From JAFGRR01 sp964563855 (GTDB lineage: Bacteria; Planctomycetota; Phycisphaerae; UBA1845; Fen-1342): a stretch of DNA of 64,000 nt. The position numbers were made by a program, and so were the translations under genes. Below, in pieces: positions 53,218 through 61,625 of this stretch; positions within the stretch are counted from its first letter, which is position 1, and the number at the start of each line of letters is the position of its first letter. The DNA lies in assembly GCA_964563855.1 (NCBI GenBank), contig CAZLYU010000004.1, positions 1-64,000 of the forward strand, read 5' to 3'. The notes beneath the pieces were generated by a model. The model saw only the letters and a list, made by a program, of their open reading frames with translations, searched no databases and had not been told where the DNA came from.

Positions 53218-53544
53218 ACTGTGCGTATCGGCTGTCGGGGCGGCGACGTTCAACCCGATCGAGGTTGCTGCGCGAGCTTCGGTAAGGGGTGTCGAGCGTG
53301 GATGCCGATAACTCTAGCAGAAGATGGACGTCCGGAGAACTCAATGCGCGTGTTGAGCGTATCACCGCACGAGCGCCCGTATGTTTGACAGGCTGTGCGC
53401 GGCGTGGATACTCTCGCGGCCTTGGGTGGGTTTTTGGAGGCCATCCGTGTTGTTGCGGCGCCACGTTCGTTCACGAAGTTGCTCTTGACGCCATCGCTGA
53501 GAAAAACTGCGCTAGGCCGAATGCTGAGCATGGGAGCGGCATCA
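53218..53544. other. Intergenic region upstream of export/exosortase operon
   Basis: 327 bp with the promoter candidate at 53385-53412 and a leader of about 125 nt before ATG 53545. The frame of the lipoprotein gene stays open upstream, but that part has no export signal or ribosome site. No riboswitch-like structure was recognised. Confidence 0.5.
53385..53412 (+). promoter_or_regulatory. Candidate sigma-70 promoter of export/exosortase operon
   Basis: A perfect TTGACA at 53385-53390 and GATACT at 53407-53412 (four of six) with a 16-bp spacer. The best sigma-70-like promoter noticed in the window; it would give a 5' leader of about 125 nt before ATG 53545. Confidence 0.6.
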
Positions 53545-55053
53545 ATGGGTAAGCGATGGCTAGCCGTGGTGGGTTACGCCGCGGCTGTGCTTCAGGTGAC
53601 ATTCAGCTCGGGTTGCGCGATGCTGAACGGCTTCCTCGACCCGACAACGGTGGGGTGGTATCCGCTCGAGTACGAAGAGCGCGAGATCCGACGGGTCCTG
53701 ACGCCGCGCGATCATCCCAGCACGGTGCCGAACGCCACGGAGCCGCGGCCGGAAGACCTGCTGCCGACGTTCGACGAGTACCGCGTGGTGCCGGGCGATC
53801 AGGTGCAGTTGGTGATCGAGGACTTCCTCGGGCAGGGATTGCGCGAGATCTCGTCGCAGGCGATTTCGAATGACGGCTTCATTCGCTTGCCGTTTGTCGG
53901 CGCGATTCGCGTCGGGGGCATGACCGAATTCGAGGTCGAGCAGGAGATCGCCCAGCGTCTCCGCGACCGGAACATCATGCCGGATCCGATCGTCCGCGTC
54001 ACCCTGCTCACGCGGCGGGCGGCGGAGTATGAGATTCTGGGCTCGGTCGGCCGGGCCGGCACCTACCCGATCCTGCGACCCGATCTGCGGATCCTGGACG
54101 CGATCGGCCTCGCGGCGGATATCGGCGGTGAAGTACGCAAGCTCTACGTCATTCGGCGTGAAGAGCAGGATGTCGACGAGGGGCCCGCCCTTGATCCGAC
54201 CGACGACGTGATGAGCGACGACGATTTGATCGTGCCGCCGCCGATCGAAGACGAGGCGTCGTTCGGCGTGATTCTCACGGCCGACGCAGCCACCCAACCG
54301 ACGACGCGCCCCGCGACGGACGAACTCGACGCGATTTTGAGACCGGCGCCCGGATCGAACACCGAGCGTTCGTTTGAGCCGCTGGTGTTTGACCCCGAGA
54401 CGGGTGAGCAGATCGAGCTTGGGCCGGAGCCGATCGAACCGGAAACCGCGCCCGCCCCGCAGGTGCTCGCCCCGCCGGTCGAGGAAGGTTTCGATTGGGA
54501 CGACGTGCCGCAGTACGAGCTGCAGCAGCGGGTCATCGAGATTGATGTGCGGGCGCTCAAGGCCGGTGACCCACGGTTCAACATCGTGGTTCGACCCGGC
54601 GACGTCATCAACGTGCCGCTCGATACGTCGGTCTTCTACGTCATGGGCGAAGTGAATCGTCCCGGCGTCTACGCGTTCGGGGGGCGGGAAGTGACGCTGA
54701 AACAGGCCGTCGCGCTGGTGGGCAACTTCGCGCCGCTGGCGTTCCCAGCGCGTAGTGAAATCATTCGCCGCGAGCCCGGCACGGACCGCCAGATCACGAT
54801 CCCGGTGAATATCGACGCGATCTTTGCGGGCATCGAGAGCGACGTTTTGCTGCGTGATCAGGATATCTTGAATGTCGGCACGTCGGTCATCTCGCCATTC
54901 CTGTTCGTGATTCGCAACTCGTTCCGCTTCACGTACGGGTTCGGTTTTGTGTATGACCGCAACTTCGCCGACATCGACACGTTCAGTTCGAAGGTCAATC
55001 CGAACAACTCGCGCATTTTGGCGGACAGCCAGCGCGGCGGATTGCCGTTCTAG
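53545..55053 (+). CDS. Polysaccharide export lipoprotein (Wza-like, SLBB)
   Basis: 502 residues. ATG 53545 has GGGAG 8 nt upstream and begins a lipoprotein-type signal, MGKRWLAVVGYAAAVLQVTF then SSGC, with Cys24 as the likely lipid site. The polysaccharide export domain starts near YRVVPGDQVQLVIEDFLGQG, followed by DGFIRLPFVGAIRVGGMTEF. SLBB-like segments follow (YEILGSVGRAGTYPI; VFYVMGEVNRPGVYAFGGRE). An acidic, proline-rich insert of about 110 residues separates the two SLBB parts. It should form the outer-membrane pore for a polymer. First gene of a plus-strand operon with the exosortase and tyrosine kinase. Confidence 0.9.
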   Translation: MGKRWLAVVGYAAAVLQVTFSSGCAMLNGFLDPTTVGWYPLEYEEREIRRVLTPRDHPSTVPNATEPRPEDLLPTFDEYRVVPGDQVQLVIEDFLGQGLREISSQAISNDGFIRLPFVGAIRVGGMTEFEVEQEIAQRLRDRNIMPDPIVRVTLLTRRAAEYEILGSVGRAGTYPILRPDLRILDAIGLAADIGGEVRKLYVIRREEQDVDEGPALDPTDDVMSDDDLIVPPPIEDEASFGVILTADAATQPTTRPATDELDAILRPAPGSNTERSFEPLVFDPETGEQIELGPEPIEPETAPAPQVLAPPVEEGFDWDDVPQYELQQRVIEIDVRALKAGDPRFNIVVRPGDVINVPLDTSVFYVMGEVNRPGVYAFGGREVTLKQAVALVGNFAPLAFPARSEIIRREPGTDRQITIPVNIDAIFAGIESDVLLRDQDILNVGTSVISPFLFVIRNSFRFTYGFGFVYDRNFADIDTFSSKVNPNNSRILADSQRGGLPF

Positions 55054-55074
55054 GGAGCGGAGAGGAGCGGAGGC

Positions 55075-56022
55075 GTGGCGAGCAGCGCAGCACTATCAAG
55101 ACCCTGGCGCATCAGCTTTGATCGCCCCGATCAGATCAAGGCGGGGCTGATCGGCATTGCGTTCATCGCTCTGTTTTGGGAGCTGCTGGACTTTGTGCCC
55201 CCGAGCTATGGGCTGCTGGTCTGGACGTGGCTGAATCAGTCCGACTGGTCGCACGGCCCGATCATTCCGCTCTTTAGCGCCTATCTGGTGTACGTGAAGT
55301 GGGACGCGATTCGCGCGACGCCCGTCCGGTACGGCTGGGTGGGGCTGCCGATCTTGTTCGGCTCGCTCATGCTGTACTTCGGATCGCTGGTCGGATTCGT
55401 GAACTTCGGCTACGCCAAGTATGTGGCCATGATGGGCGCCCTGCTGGGCGTCATCATCGCGGTCTGCGGCCTGCCGGTGATGCGGCACGCGTGGGCGCCC
55501 TGGCTCTACCTGATGTTCGCCATTCCGCTGCCGCAGCGGATCTACTTCGAGTTGACCAATCCGCTGCGGCGAATCGCGGCGGAAGTGGCCGTCACGGTGC
55601 TGAGCCTGATCCCGTCGCTCGAGATCGAGCGCGTCGGCTCGAACATCTTCGCGATCTACCAGAACGTGCAGCATCAGTTGGGTGTGGCGGATGCGTGCAG
55701 CGGCATGCGGAGCACCATCACGCTCTGCGCGTTGGGCGTGGCGGTGGCGTTCATCTTCGAGCGTCCGTGGTGGCAGCGGTTGGTGATGATCGCTTCCTGT
55801 CTGCCGATTGCGGTCGCGTGCAACTTCCTGCGCGTCTTGATTACGTGCTGGCTCCACATCTTCGTTGACGAACGCTACGCGACGGGCATGTATCACACCA
55901 TGCTGGGTCTGGTGATGCTTGGTCTGGCGTTCGGGTTGTTCAGTTTGCTGTCTTGGGCGCTCACGCAACTGGTCGTCGAAGAAGAGGACGACTCGGAAGC
56001 GGCGCCGGGGAGCGCGAGTTAG
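55075..56022 (+). CDS. xrt: Exosortase
   Basis: A 315-residue membrane protein with about eight helices. The exosortase catalytic residues are clear: Cys208 in GVADACSGMRSTITL, Arg253 in CNFLRVLITCW and His274 in GMYHTMLGLVML. SHGPIIPLFSAYLVYVKWD is the usual N-terminal feature. Exosortases cleave PEP-CTERM proteins at the membrane, much as archaeosortase and sortase do. This one is linked to polysaccharide genes, as is common. GTG 55075 has AGGAG 7 nt upstream, and the gene begins 21 nt after the export gene. The PEP-CTERM protein at 7651 is a plausible substrate. Confidence 0.95.
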   Translation: MASSAALSRPWRISFDRPDQIKAGLIGIAFIALFWELLDFVPPSYGLLVWTWLNQSDWSHGPIIPLFSAYLVYVKWDAIRATPVRYGWVGLPILFGSLMLYFGSLVGFVNFGYAKYVAMMGALLGVIIAVCGLPVMRHAWAPWLYLMFAIPLPQRIYFELTNPLRRIAAEVAVTVLSLIPSLEIERVGSNIFAIYQNVQHQLGVADACSGMRSTITLCALGVAVAFIFERPWWQRLVMIASCLPIAVACNFLRVLITCWLHIFVDERYATGMYHTMLGLVMLGLAFGLFSLLSWALTQLVVEEEDDSEAAPGSAS

Positions 56023-56024
56023 TC

Positions 56025-56882
56025 ATGGATTCGTCCGCCACCGCTGTCGCCGCCGAGCGTCGCTCCGCTTCGCATCTGGCTTGGCGCCATTTCATCAGTT
56101 GGCGTTACGCCGTTTGTCTGCTGACGCTTGCAGTGCTGGCGACGTCGATGCAGTGGCTCGTTCAGCAAGGCGAGTTGCACTTCCGCAAGCAGCCGGTTCC
56201 GTTGAAGCAGAGCCTGAAGTTATTCCAGCGCAGCGCCCTGCTGCCGCAATACGAGTTGGCGCCGCAGGCCCCGCCGCGGATCGACCCCGACACCGAGCAA
56301 TCGCTCGGCACGACGGAGCACGTGACGCTCTGGATCCACGATCGCAACAAGCCGGCCAGCGACCCGACGTCGTTCGCCAGCGTCTTCATCACCTACTACA
56401 CCGGCAAGCCGGATATGGTGCCCCACGTGCCCGACGAGTGTTATCTTGCCGGCGGATTCGATCGGATCAACACGCCGTTCACGGCGCGGGTGCCGGCCGT
56501 GGGCGTTCACGGGGAGGATGCCGACGTACCGGTGCGGGTGATCCAGTTCCGCAGCCGTTCCGGTCGGCTGGGCGCCGTGCAAAGCAGCGGCGCCGAGTTA
56601 ACGGTGATGTACTTCTTCCTCGTCAATGACAGTTATGCGACGACGCGCAACGAGGTCCGCGCGATGCTCGGCGGGCCGTTCCAGCGCTTCGCGTACTATG
56701 CGAAATTCGAAGTCCGCTTCATGAGTCGCGACGGCCGGGGCGCCACGGCGGATGCGGATGCGTCGCTGGCCGCGCTCGAGCCGCTACTCGACAAGCTGCT
56801 TCCGATCCTCTTCACTGAACACTTTCAAACGCTGGACGATGCGGCGGCTGGTGCGCTCGAATCACCGAGTTCGCCGGCATAA
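56025..56882 (+). CDS. Exosortase-associated EpsI family protein
   Basis: 285 residues with one N-terminal membrane helix (AVCLLTLAVLATSMQWLV) and a periplasmic domain. DMVPHVPDECYLAGGF (130-144, with Cys139) is the conserved EpsI-type motif; the surrounding VFITYYTGKP and MYFFLVNDSYATTRNEVRAM also match. In other bacteria EpsI is either fused to or encoded beside the exosortase; here it is separate, 2 nt downstream. Its role is unresolved, perhaps helping polymer export or acting on the cleaved protein. The C-terminus is acidic. Confidence 0.85.
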   Translation: MDSSATAVAAERRSASHLAWRHFISWRYAVCLLTLAVLATSMQWLVQQGELHFRKQPVPLKQSLKLFQRSALLPQYELAPQAPPRIDPDTEQSLGTTEHVTLWIHDRNKPASDPTSFASVFITYYTGKPDMVPHVPDECYLAGGFDRINTPFTARVPAVGVHGEDADVPVRVIQFRSRSGRLGAVQSSGAELTVMYFFLVNDSYATTRNEVRAMLGGPFQRFAYYAKFEVRFMSRDGRGATADADASLAALEPLLDKLLPILFTEHFQTLDDAAAGALESPSSPA

Positions 56883-56912
56883 CTCACGAACCTAACCTGA
56901 CAAGGTGCAGCG

Positions 56913-59900
56913 GTGGCGAAGCAAAAACGGCTAAACACCGGCCTGGTGGCGGTACTGACGATCTTGGCCATGGTGATGACGGTCGCCGCGGTCGGCCTGG
57001 TGACCTATACGCAAACCGCCCGATCGGCGGAGCAGTCGGCCGAACTCGCCGAACGCGTGTATCAGGCGGGCGACAAGCAGCGGGCCGCGCGTGAGTACTA
57101 CCGCGCCTACGACGTCAGCCGCGATCCCAACTATCTCATCGCCGTCACGCGCATCCAGTTCGAGGTTGGCGAGTGGCGCGAGGCGTTGCAGTTGTTGTTC
57201 CGCGAGCACAACGCCAACCCCCAAAACCCGGATGTCCTAGTCGAAATCCTCGATAACCTGTGGCTGGTGCGCGACTACCTCGGGCAGACGATGGGCGGCG
57301 AGATGGCCGAGAACGCCGAACGGCTGCTCGAGCTGGAGCCCGAGAACGAGCTCGCGCTGGTCTCGAAGGCCGTCGCCCTCGCGAACACGTCGGAAGATCC
57401 GAACGAAATCGATGCGGCGTTCGCGGAAGCGACGGCCGCCGCGCCGCACGAGCCGCGGGTGGTCATCGCTCGTCTGGAGCGCATGCTCAGTCCGCTCAGC
57501 ATTGCCGCGCGGTCTGACATGCCGGCCGACGACATGCCCGTGGAAGAGTATCAGCGCGTCTTGGCGGAGGCTCGCGAAGAAGCGATCGCGCTGGTTCGCG
57601 CAGCGCTCGAGACTAACCCGCAAGAGCCGCGACTCACGATTCAACTCGCGGCCCTGCTGGTAGGCGACCCGCGTTCGCGCGACATGGAGAGTGCGCTCGC
57701 CGTCGTCAACGAGGCGCTCGAGGCGAATCCGGACAGTCCCGAGCTGCATCAGACCGCCGGCGAACTGCTGTACAACAGCGCCCGCACGGTCGAGGGCGAA
57801 GCGCGCGAGGCGACGCTGCGCGACGCCGAGCAGCACTTGCGTCGCGCGGTGGAAATCGAGCCCGCGCTCTACTCGGTGTATCCGTTGATCGCGCGTCTGC
57901 AAGCGCCCGCCCCGGCAGATCCGAACGCGCCGACGACGTTTTCCCGGCTCGAGCCGGTGTTGGAGGAGTTCCGCGATGCGGTGACCGCGACGGCGACGCT
58001 TGCGAGCACCCGCGCGGCGCTCAGCGGCTTCCGACGAATCGAGATGATCTTCGAGGCGTTCACCGCGGCGATTCAAGCGTACTCGTCCGCAACGACCGAC
58101 GAAGAGCGCGACCAGGCCCTGGCGTTCGCCGACACGTTCTACAACGCGGCGGCGGTCAGCTTCGGCAATGACGCTCGTACGCTCTTGATGGAGGGTCGGC
58201 TGGCGGCGGCCCGTGAGGATCTCACGGCCGCAAACCAGGCGTTCACGCAGTTGGCCACGCGTGTCGATGCCATCGAAAGCCGCGCCGCCCTGCCGTTGCG
58301 ACGCGACGCCCACCAGCACTTGATGTTCCTCAACATCGAGCGCGAGCAGTTCGGCGAGGCGAACAAGCATGCCGACGCCGTTCTTGCGGCCTACGCCGAG
58401 ATGAACCAGCCGGTCCCGCTCCGCATCGAGACCGCCAAGATCGAGCTCTTGGTGCGGCTGGGCGAAAACGCCGAGGCCTATGAGCGCTCGCTCGAACTCG
58501 AAGAGCGCTACCCCGATCAATCGGAGCAGGTCGCCAGCATCATGGCGTGGACGGCGGCGGCGGTTGGTCGCGGCGACGAAGCCGCCCAGCGTCTCCAGGG
58601 CGCCGAACGCACGACGGCGACCGAACTGATGCGATCGCGCTTGGCGGCGAGTGAAGGCGACTGGAACACTGCCGAGCAACTGCTGCGCTCCGTCGACACG
58701 CAGACGCCGGGCCGGCGCGATGTCGTTCAGTTGCTCGCGCAGGTGATGACGACCGCGGGCAAACAGTCCGAACTGCTGAGCTACCTGCAGGAGCGGGCCG
58801 ACGCTGTAAGCGACCCCGAGGACCGGCGCATCTACGAAACGTACGCGATCGTCGCGGGCGAGAGCGATGCGGAGGCCCGCGCGGCGCGTCTGTTGGCGCT
58901 CGTCGAGCAAATCGAGGATCCCCTCGCCCGCGCGCTCGAACGCTTTAGATTCCATGAATCGCGCAACGAGTTGGAGCAGGCGCAGGCCGCCGCCGACGAA
59001 CTCGTTGAACTGGCCGAGAGTCAAGGCGACGAGCGCGACGTGCGTGTCGCTTATGAATCGCAGTATCGCATCGCGCTGCGGGCGGGTGATTGGGATCGCG
59101 CCGGGCGGGTCGTCACGAATCTGGCGCGCATCAACGCCGACCGGGCCGGCGGCGCCCGCTATCGCGGCGGTCTGGCGCTGGCGCGCGGTGATATCGAAAC
59201 CGCGCTACGCGAACTTCGCGACGCCGACAGCAAGCTTCCGCGCGACGCGCGTCTGAAGCTGCTGATGGCGCAGACGCAGCTCCGACTGCCCACGCCGCGC
59301 GTCGACGAGGCGATGGCTTTGTTGAACGAGGCGATCGAGATCAATCCCAATCTGGCCGAAGCCCACCGACTCCTGTTCGCCGCGAAAGAGCGCAGCGGCG
59401 GATTCGCCAGCGAAGAGGAGTATCGCGCGGTGCTGACCCGCGCTTACCAACTGAACCCGTCCGACGAGTTGTTGATCGAACGGATGAACGCGCTGTCCGA
59501 ACAGGATGAGCCGCAGGAGGCGATCGCGAAGCGCGAGGACTTCCGCGGGCGCAACCCCAATGACCTGCAAAACCTGGCGCGGCTGGCCCAGCTCTATCTG
59601 GCGCCGCAAGTCGGCAACGCTGACAAAGCGATCGAAGTGCTAGGGGCCGGCGTCACGGCGGCGCAGAGCGACGCCGTCGACATGGACCAGCGCGTCGCGT
59701 TCTATCGCACCGCGGCCGAGTTGTACGCCGCGCTTCGGCAGCGCGAAGCCGGAGAAGCGATGCTGGCGCAGTATCGCTCCCAGGCCGACGCCGAGCGCCT
59801 GCCCCGCACCGAGTTGCTCGCCGCCGCGTTCTATCAGCGGTTGGGAGACGCGGAGGCGGCCCTCAGCGCGTTTGAGGCGGCTCGTTCGGCGGCGGACGCC

Positions 59901-61574
59901 GCGCCCAGCGAGTCGGCGGTTGCGCTGCAACTCGAGGTCGATCTGCAACTGCTCGACTTCATGCGACGTACGCAGCGTCTCGAAGACGTTCTGGCCGTGG
60001 CCGATCGAATCCTCGCACGCGTTGGAGACGAGCAGCGCGCGCTGGAGCGCAACGTGCGCTTGCAGCGTTTCGAAGCGTTGCTGGCGCTGGGTCGGCTCGA
60101 GGAAGCGCGGACGGTGGTCGAGCGTTTCCGCGGCGACTACCCGGATGATCTTTCCGGACGGGTGTCGCGCGCGAAACTCCTGGTCCGCGAAAACGAGTTG
60201 GAGGGCGCGCTCGCCGAGCTCAACGAAATCCTCGCGCAGCAGCCCGACTTCCCCTGGGGACTCTTTCGGCGCGGCGCGATTCTGTTGGACCTGATGCGCT
60301 TCCCCGAGGCGGAAAACGATCTGCAAGCGGCGAAGCGCGTGGCCCCGGACGGCTTCAATCAGGAACACCGCATTCTGCTCGCGCGGCTGTACGAAATGAC
60401 CGGCCGCGACTCGCTCGCCGAGGCCGAATTGCAAGCAGCGGTTGACGCCGCCGCGCAGCGCAACTCACTGAATCCGCGTGCGGTGACCGGGCTGCTCCAG
60501 CTCTACGGCCGCACCGAGCAGACCGACAAGGCGCTTGAGTTGGTGAGCCGTTTCACGGCCCGCTTCCCGAACACGCCGTTCTGGCATCACGAGCGCGGCA
60601 AGCTCTTGCTGCGCGCCGATCGGCCTGGAGCAGCGGTCGAGAATCTGCGCCGCGCCGCAGAGCTGACCGAGTTTGGCAACGACATTTACATGCTCGATTA
60701 CCTGCAGGCGCTGACCGACGCGGGACGTCCCAGCGAAGCGATCGACGTCTACAACGGCCTTCCGGAAGCCAACCGGGCGCCGGCGGTTCGACTGGGCTAT
60801 ACGGCCGCCCTCGCGGCGCTCGACCGCAACGAAGACGCGCGGGCCGAGCTCGGCACGCTGCTTCGTCAGGCGGCGCAGAATAACGTCACGCTCACGGTCG
60901 GGATGATCGACGCCGCGTCGGACATCTACCCGCGCGCCGAACTCGCGGAGTTGGCCGCTGAGTTGGCGGAAGCCGAGACCGAGACCCAGCCGCGCTCCCG
61001 CCTGCTCGCCGCGCGCGCCACGATGCTCACACGGACGCAGCAGCATGCGCAGGCGCGGGCGGCGATCGACGCCGCCATCGCGGCTGCGTCGGACGGCCCT
61101 GAACTTTCGCAGTTGCTCTTGGTGAAAGCCGACGTGCTTTCTACCGCCGCGCCCGGCTCCGAAGAGTTGCTGACGGTGTATGAAGAGATTTTGCGGCGCG
61201 ACCCGGGTAATCCGCAGGCGCTCAACAACCTCGCGTTCGAACTCGCGAAGCGCGGGTCGACGCAAGAGGCGCTGCAATACGCGCAGCGTTTGCGTGAGCT
61301 GCGGCTCAACATTCCGGCGATCTGGGACACCATCGGACTGGTGCTGATGCAGGCGGATCGGATCGCCGAGGCGCGGTCGGCCTTGCGACAGGCCTTAGCG
61401 CTGGACCCCGACATGCCCGATGCAAATCTACACATGGGCCAGTTGATGGCTCAGAGTGGCGAGCAGGTGCGGGCGCGAAGCTATCTCGAACGCGCGCGAA
61501 CGCTTGCCGAGCAGGTCGGCGACGCCGAAATGGCGCAACGCGTCGAAGAAAGCTTGCGGCAGCTTGAAAGCTAA
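56913..61574 (+). CDS. Giant membrane-anchored TPR protein
   Basis: 1553 residues. GTG 56913 follows AAGGTG. One N-terminal helix (LVAVLTILAMVMTVAAVGLV) is followed by roughly 1500 residues of tetratricopeptide-like repeats. Examples are VYQAGDKQRAAREYYRAYDV, ALEANPDSPELHQTAGELLY, LEEARTVVERFRGDYPDDLS and the C-terminal IAEARSALRQALALDPDMPD. This matches the PrsT-type TPR lipoproteins and membrane proteins often found in exosortase/polysaccharide loci, but is longer than usual (about 900). No enzyme motif is present. It probably scaffolds the envelope machinery encoded around it. It starts 30 nt after the EpsI-like gene and ends 51 nt before the kinase. Confidence 0.9.
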   Translation: MAKQKRLNTGLVAVLTILAMVMTVAAVGLVTYTQTARSAEQSAELAERVYQAGDKQRAAREYYRAYDVSRDPNYLIAVTRIQFEVGEWREALQLLFREHNANPQNPDVLVEILDNLWLVRDYLGQTMGGEMAENAERLLELEPENELALVSKAVALANTSEDPNEIDAAFAEATAAAPHEPRVVIARLERMLSPLSIAARSDMPADDMPVEEYQRVLAEAREEAIALVRAALETNPQEPRLTIQLAALLVGDPRSRDMESALAVVNEALEANPDSPELHQTAGELLYNSARTVEGEAREATLRDAEQHLRRAVEIEPALYSVYPLIARLQAPAPADPNAPTTFSRLEPVLEEFRDAVTATATLASTRAALSGFRRIEMIFEAFTAAIQAYSSATTDEERDQALAFADTFYNAAAVSFGNDARTLLMEGRLAAAREDLTAANQAFTQLATRVDAIESRAALPLRRDAHQHLMFLNIEREQFGEANKHADAVLAAYAEMNQPVPLRIETAKIELLVRLGENAEAYERSLELEERYPDQSEQVASIMAWTAAAVGRGDEAAQRLQGAERTTATELMRSRLAASEGDWNTAEQLLRSVDTQTPGRRDVVQLLAQVMTTAGKQSELLSYLQERADAVSDPEDRRIYETYAIVAGESDAEARAARLLALVEQIEDPLARALERFRFHESRNELEQAQAAADELVELAESQGDERDVRVAYESQYRIALRAGDWDRAGRVVTNLARINADRAGGARYRGGLALARGDIETALRELRDADSKLPRDARLKLLMAQTQLRLPTPRVDEAMALLNEAIEINPNLAEAHRLLFAAKERSGGFASEEEYRAVLTRAYQLNPSDELLIERMNALSEQDEPQEAIAKREDFRGRNPNDLQNLARLAQLYLAPQVGNADKAIEVLGAGVTAAQSDAVDMDQRVAFYRTAAELYAALRQREAGEAMLAQYRSQADAERLPRTELLAAAFYQRLGDAEAALSAFEAARSAADAAPSESAVALQLEVDLQLLDFMRRTQRLEDVLAVADRILARVGDEQRALERNVRLQRFEALLALGRLEEARTVVERFRGDYPDDLSGRVSRAKLLVRENELEGALAELNEILAQQPDFPWGLFRRGAILLDLMRFPEAENDLQAAKRVAPDGFNQEHRILLARLYEMTGRDSLAEAELQAAVDAAAQRNSLNPRAVTGLLQLYGRTEQTDKALELVSRFTARFPNTPFWHHERGKLLLRADRPGAAVENLRRAAELTEFGNDIYMLDYLQALTDAGRPSEAIDVYNGLPEANRAPAVRLGYTAALAALDRNEDARAELGTLLRQAAQNNVTLTVGMIDAASDIYPRAELAELAAELAEAETETQPRSRLLAARATMLTRTQQHAQARAAIDAAIAAASDGPELSQLLLVKADVLSTAAPGSEELLTVYEEILRRDPGNPQALNNLAFELAKRGSTQEALQYAQRLRELRLNIPAIWDTIGLVLMQADRIAEARSALRQALALDPDMPDANLHMGQLMAQSGEQVRARSYLERARTLAEQVGDAEMAQRVEESLRQLES

Positions 61575-61625
61575 CCCGTCACGCCCAGCGTTGCTGCGGC
61601 CTCTGGCGATGCGAGGACATTGGTG

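Noticed and set aside
57237..59024. Long minus-strand open frame inside the giant TPR gene
   Set aside because: Arg-rich antisense translation; the plus strand shows regular TPR motifs throughout.
56913..61574. Internal repetition considered as a CRISPR or tandem DNA repeat
   Set aside because: The periodicity is at protein level (TPR helices) with diverged DNA; there are no identical direct repeats with spacers.
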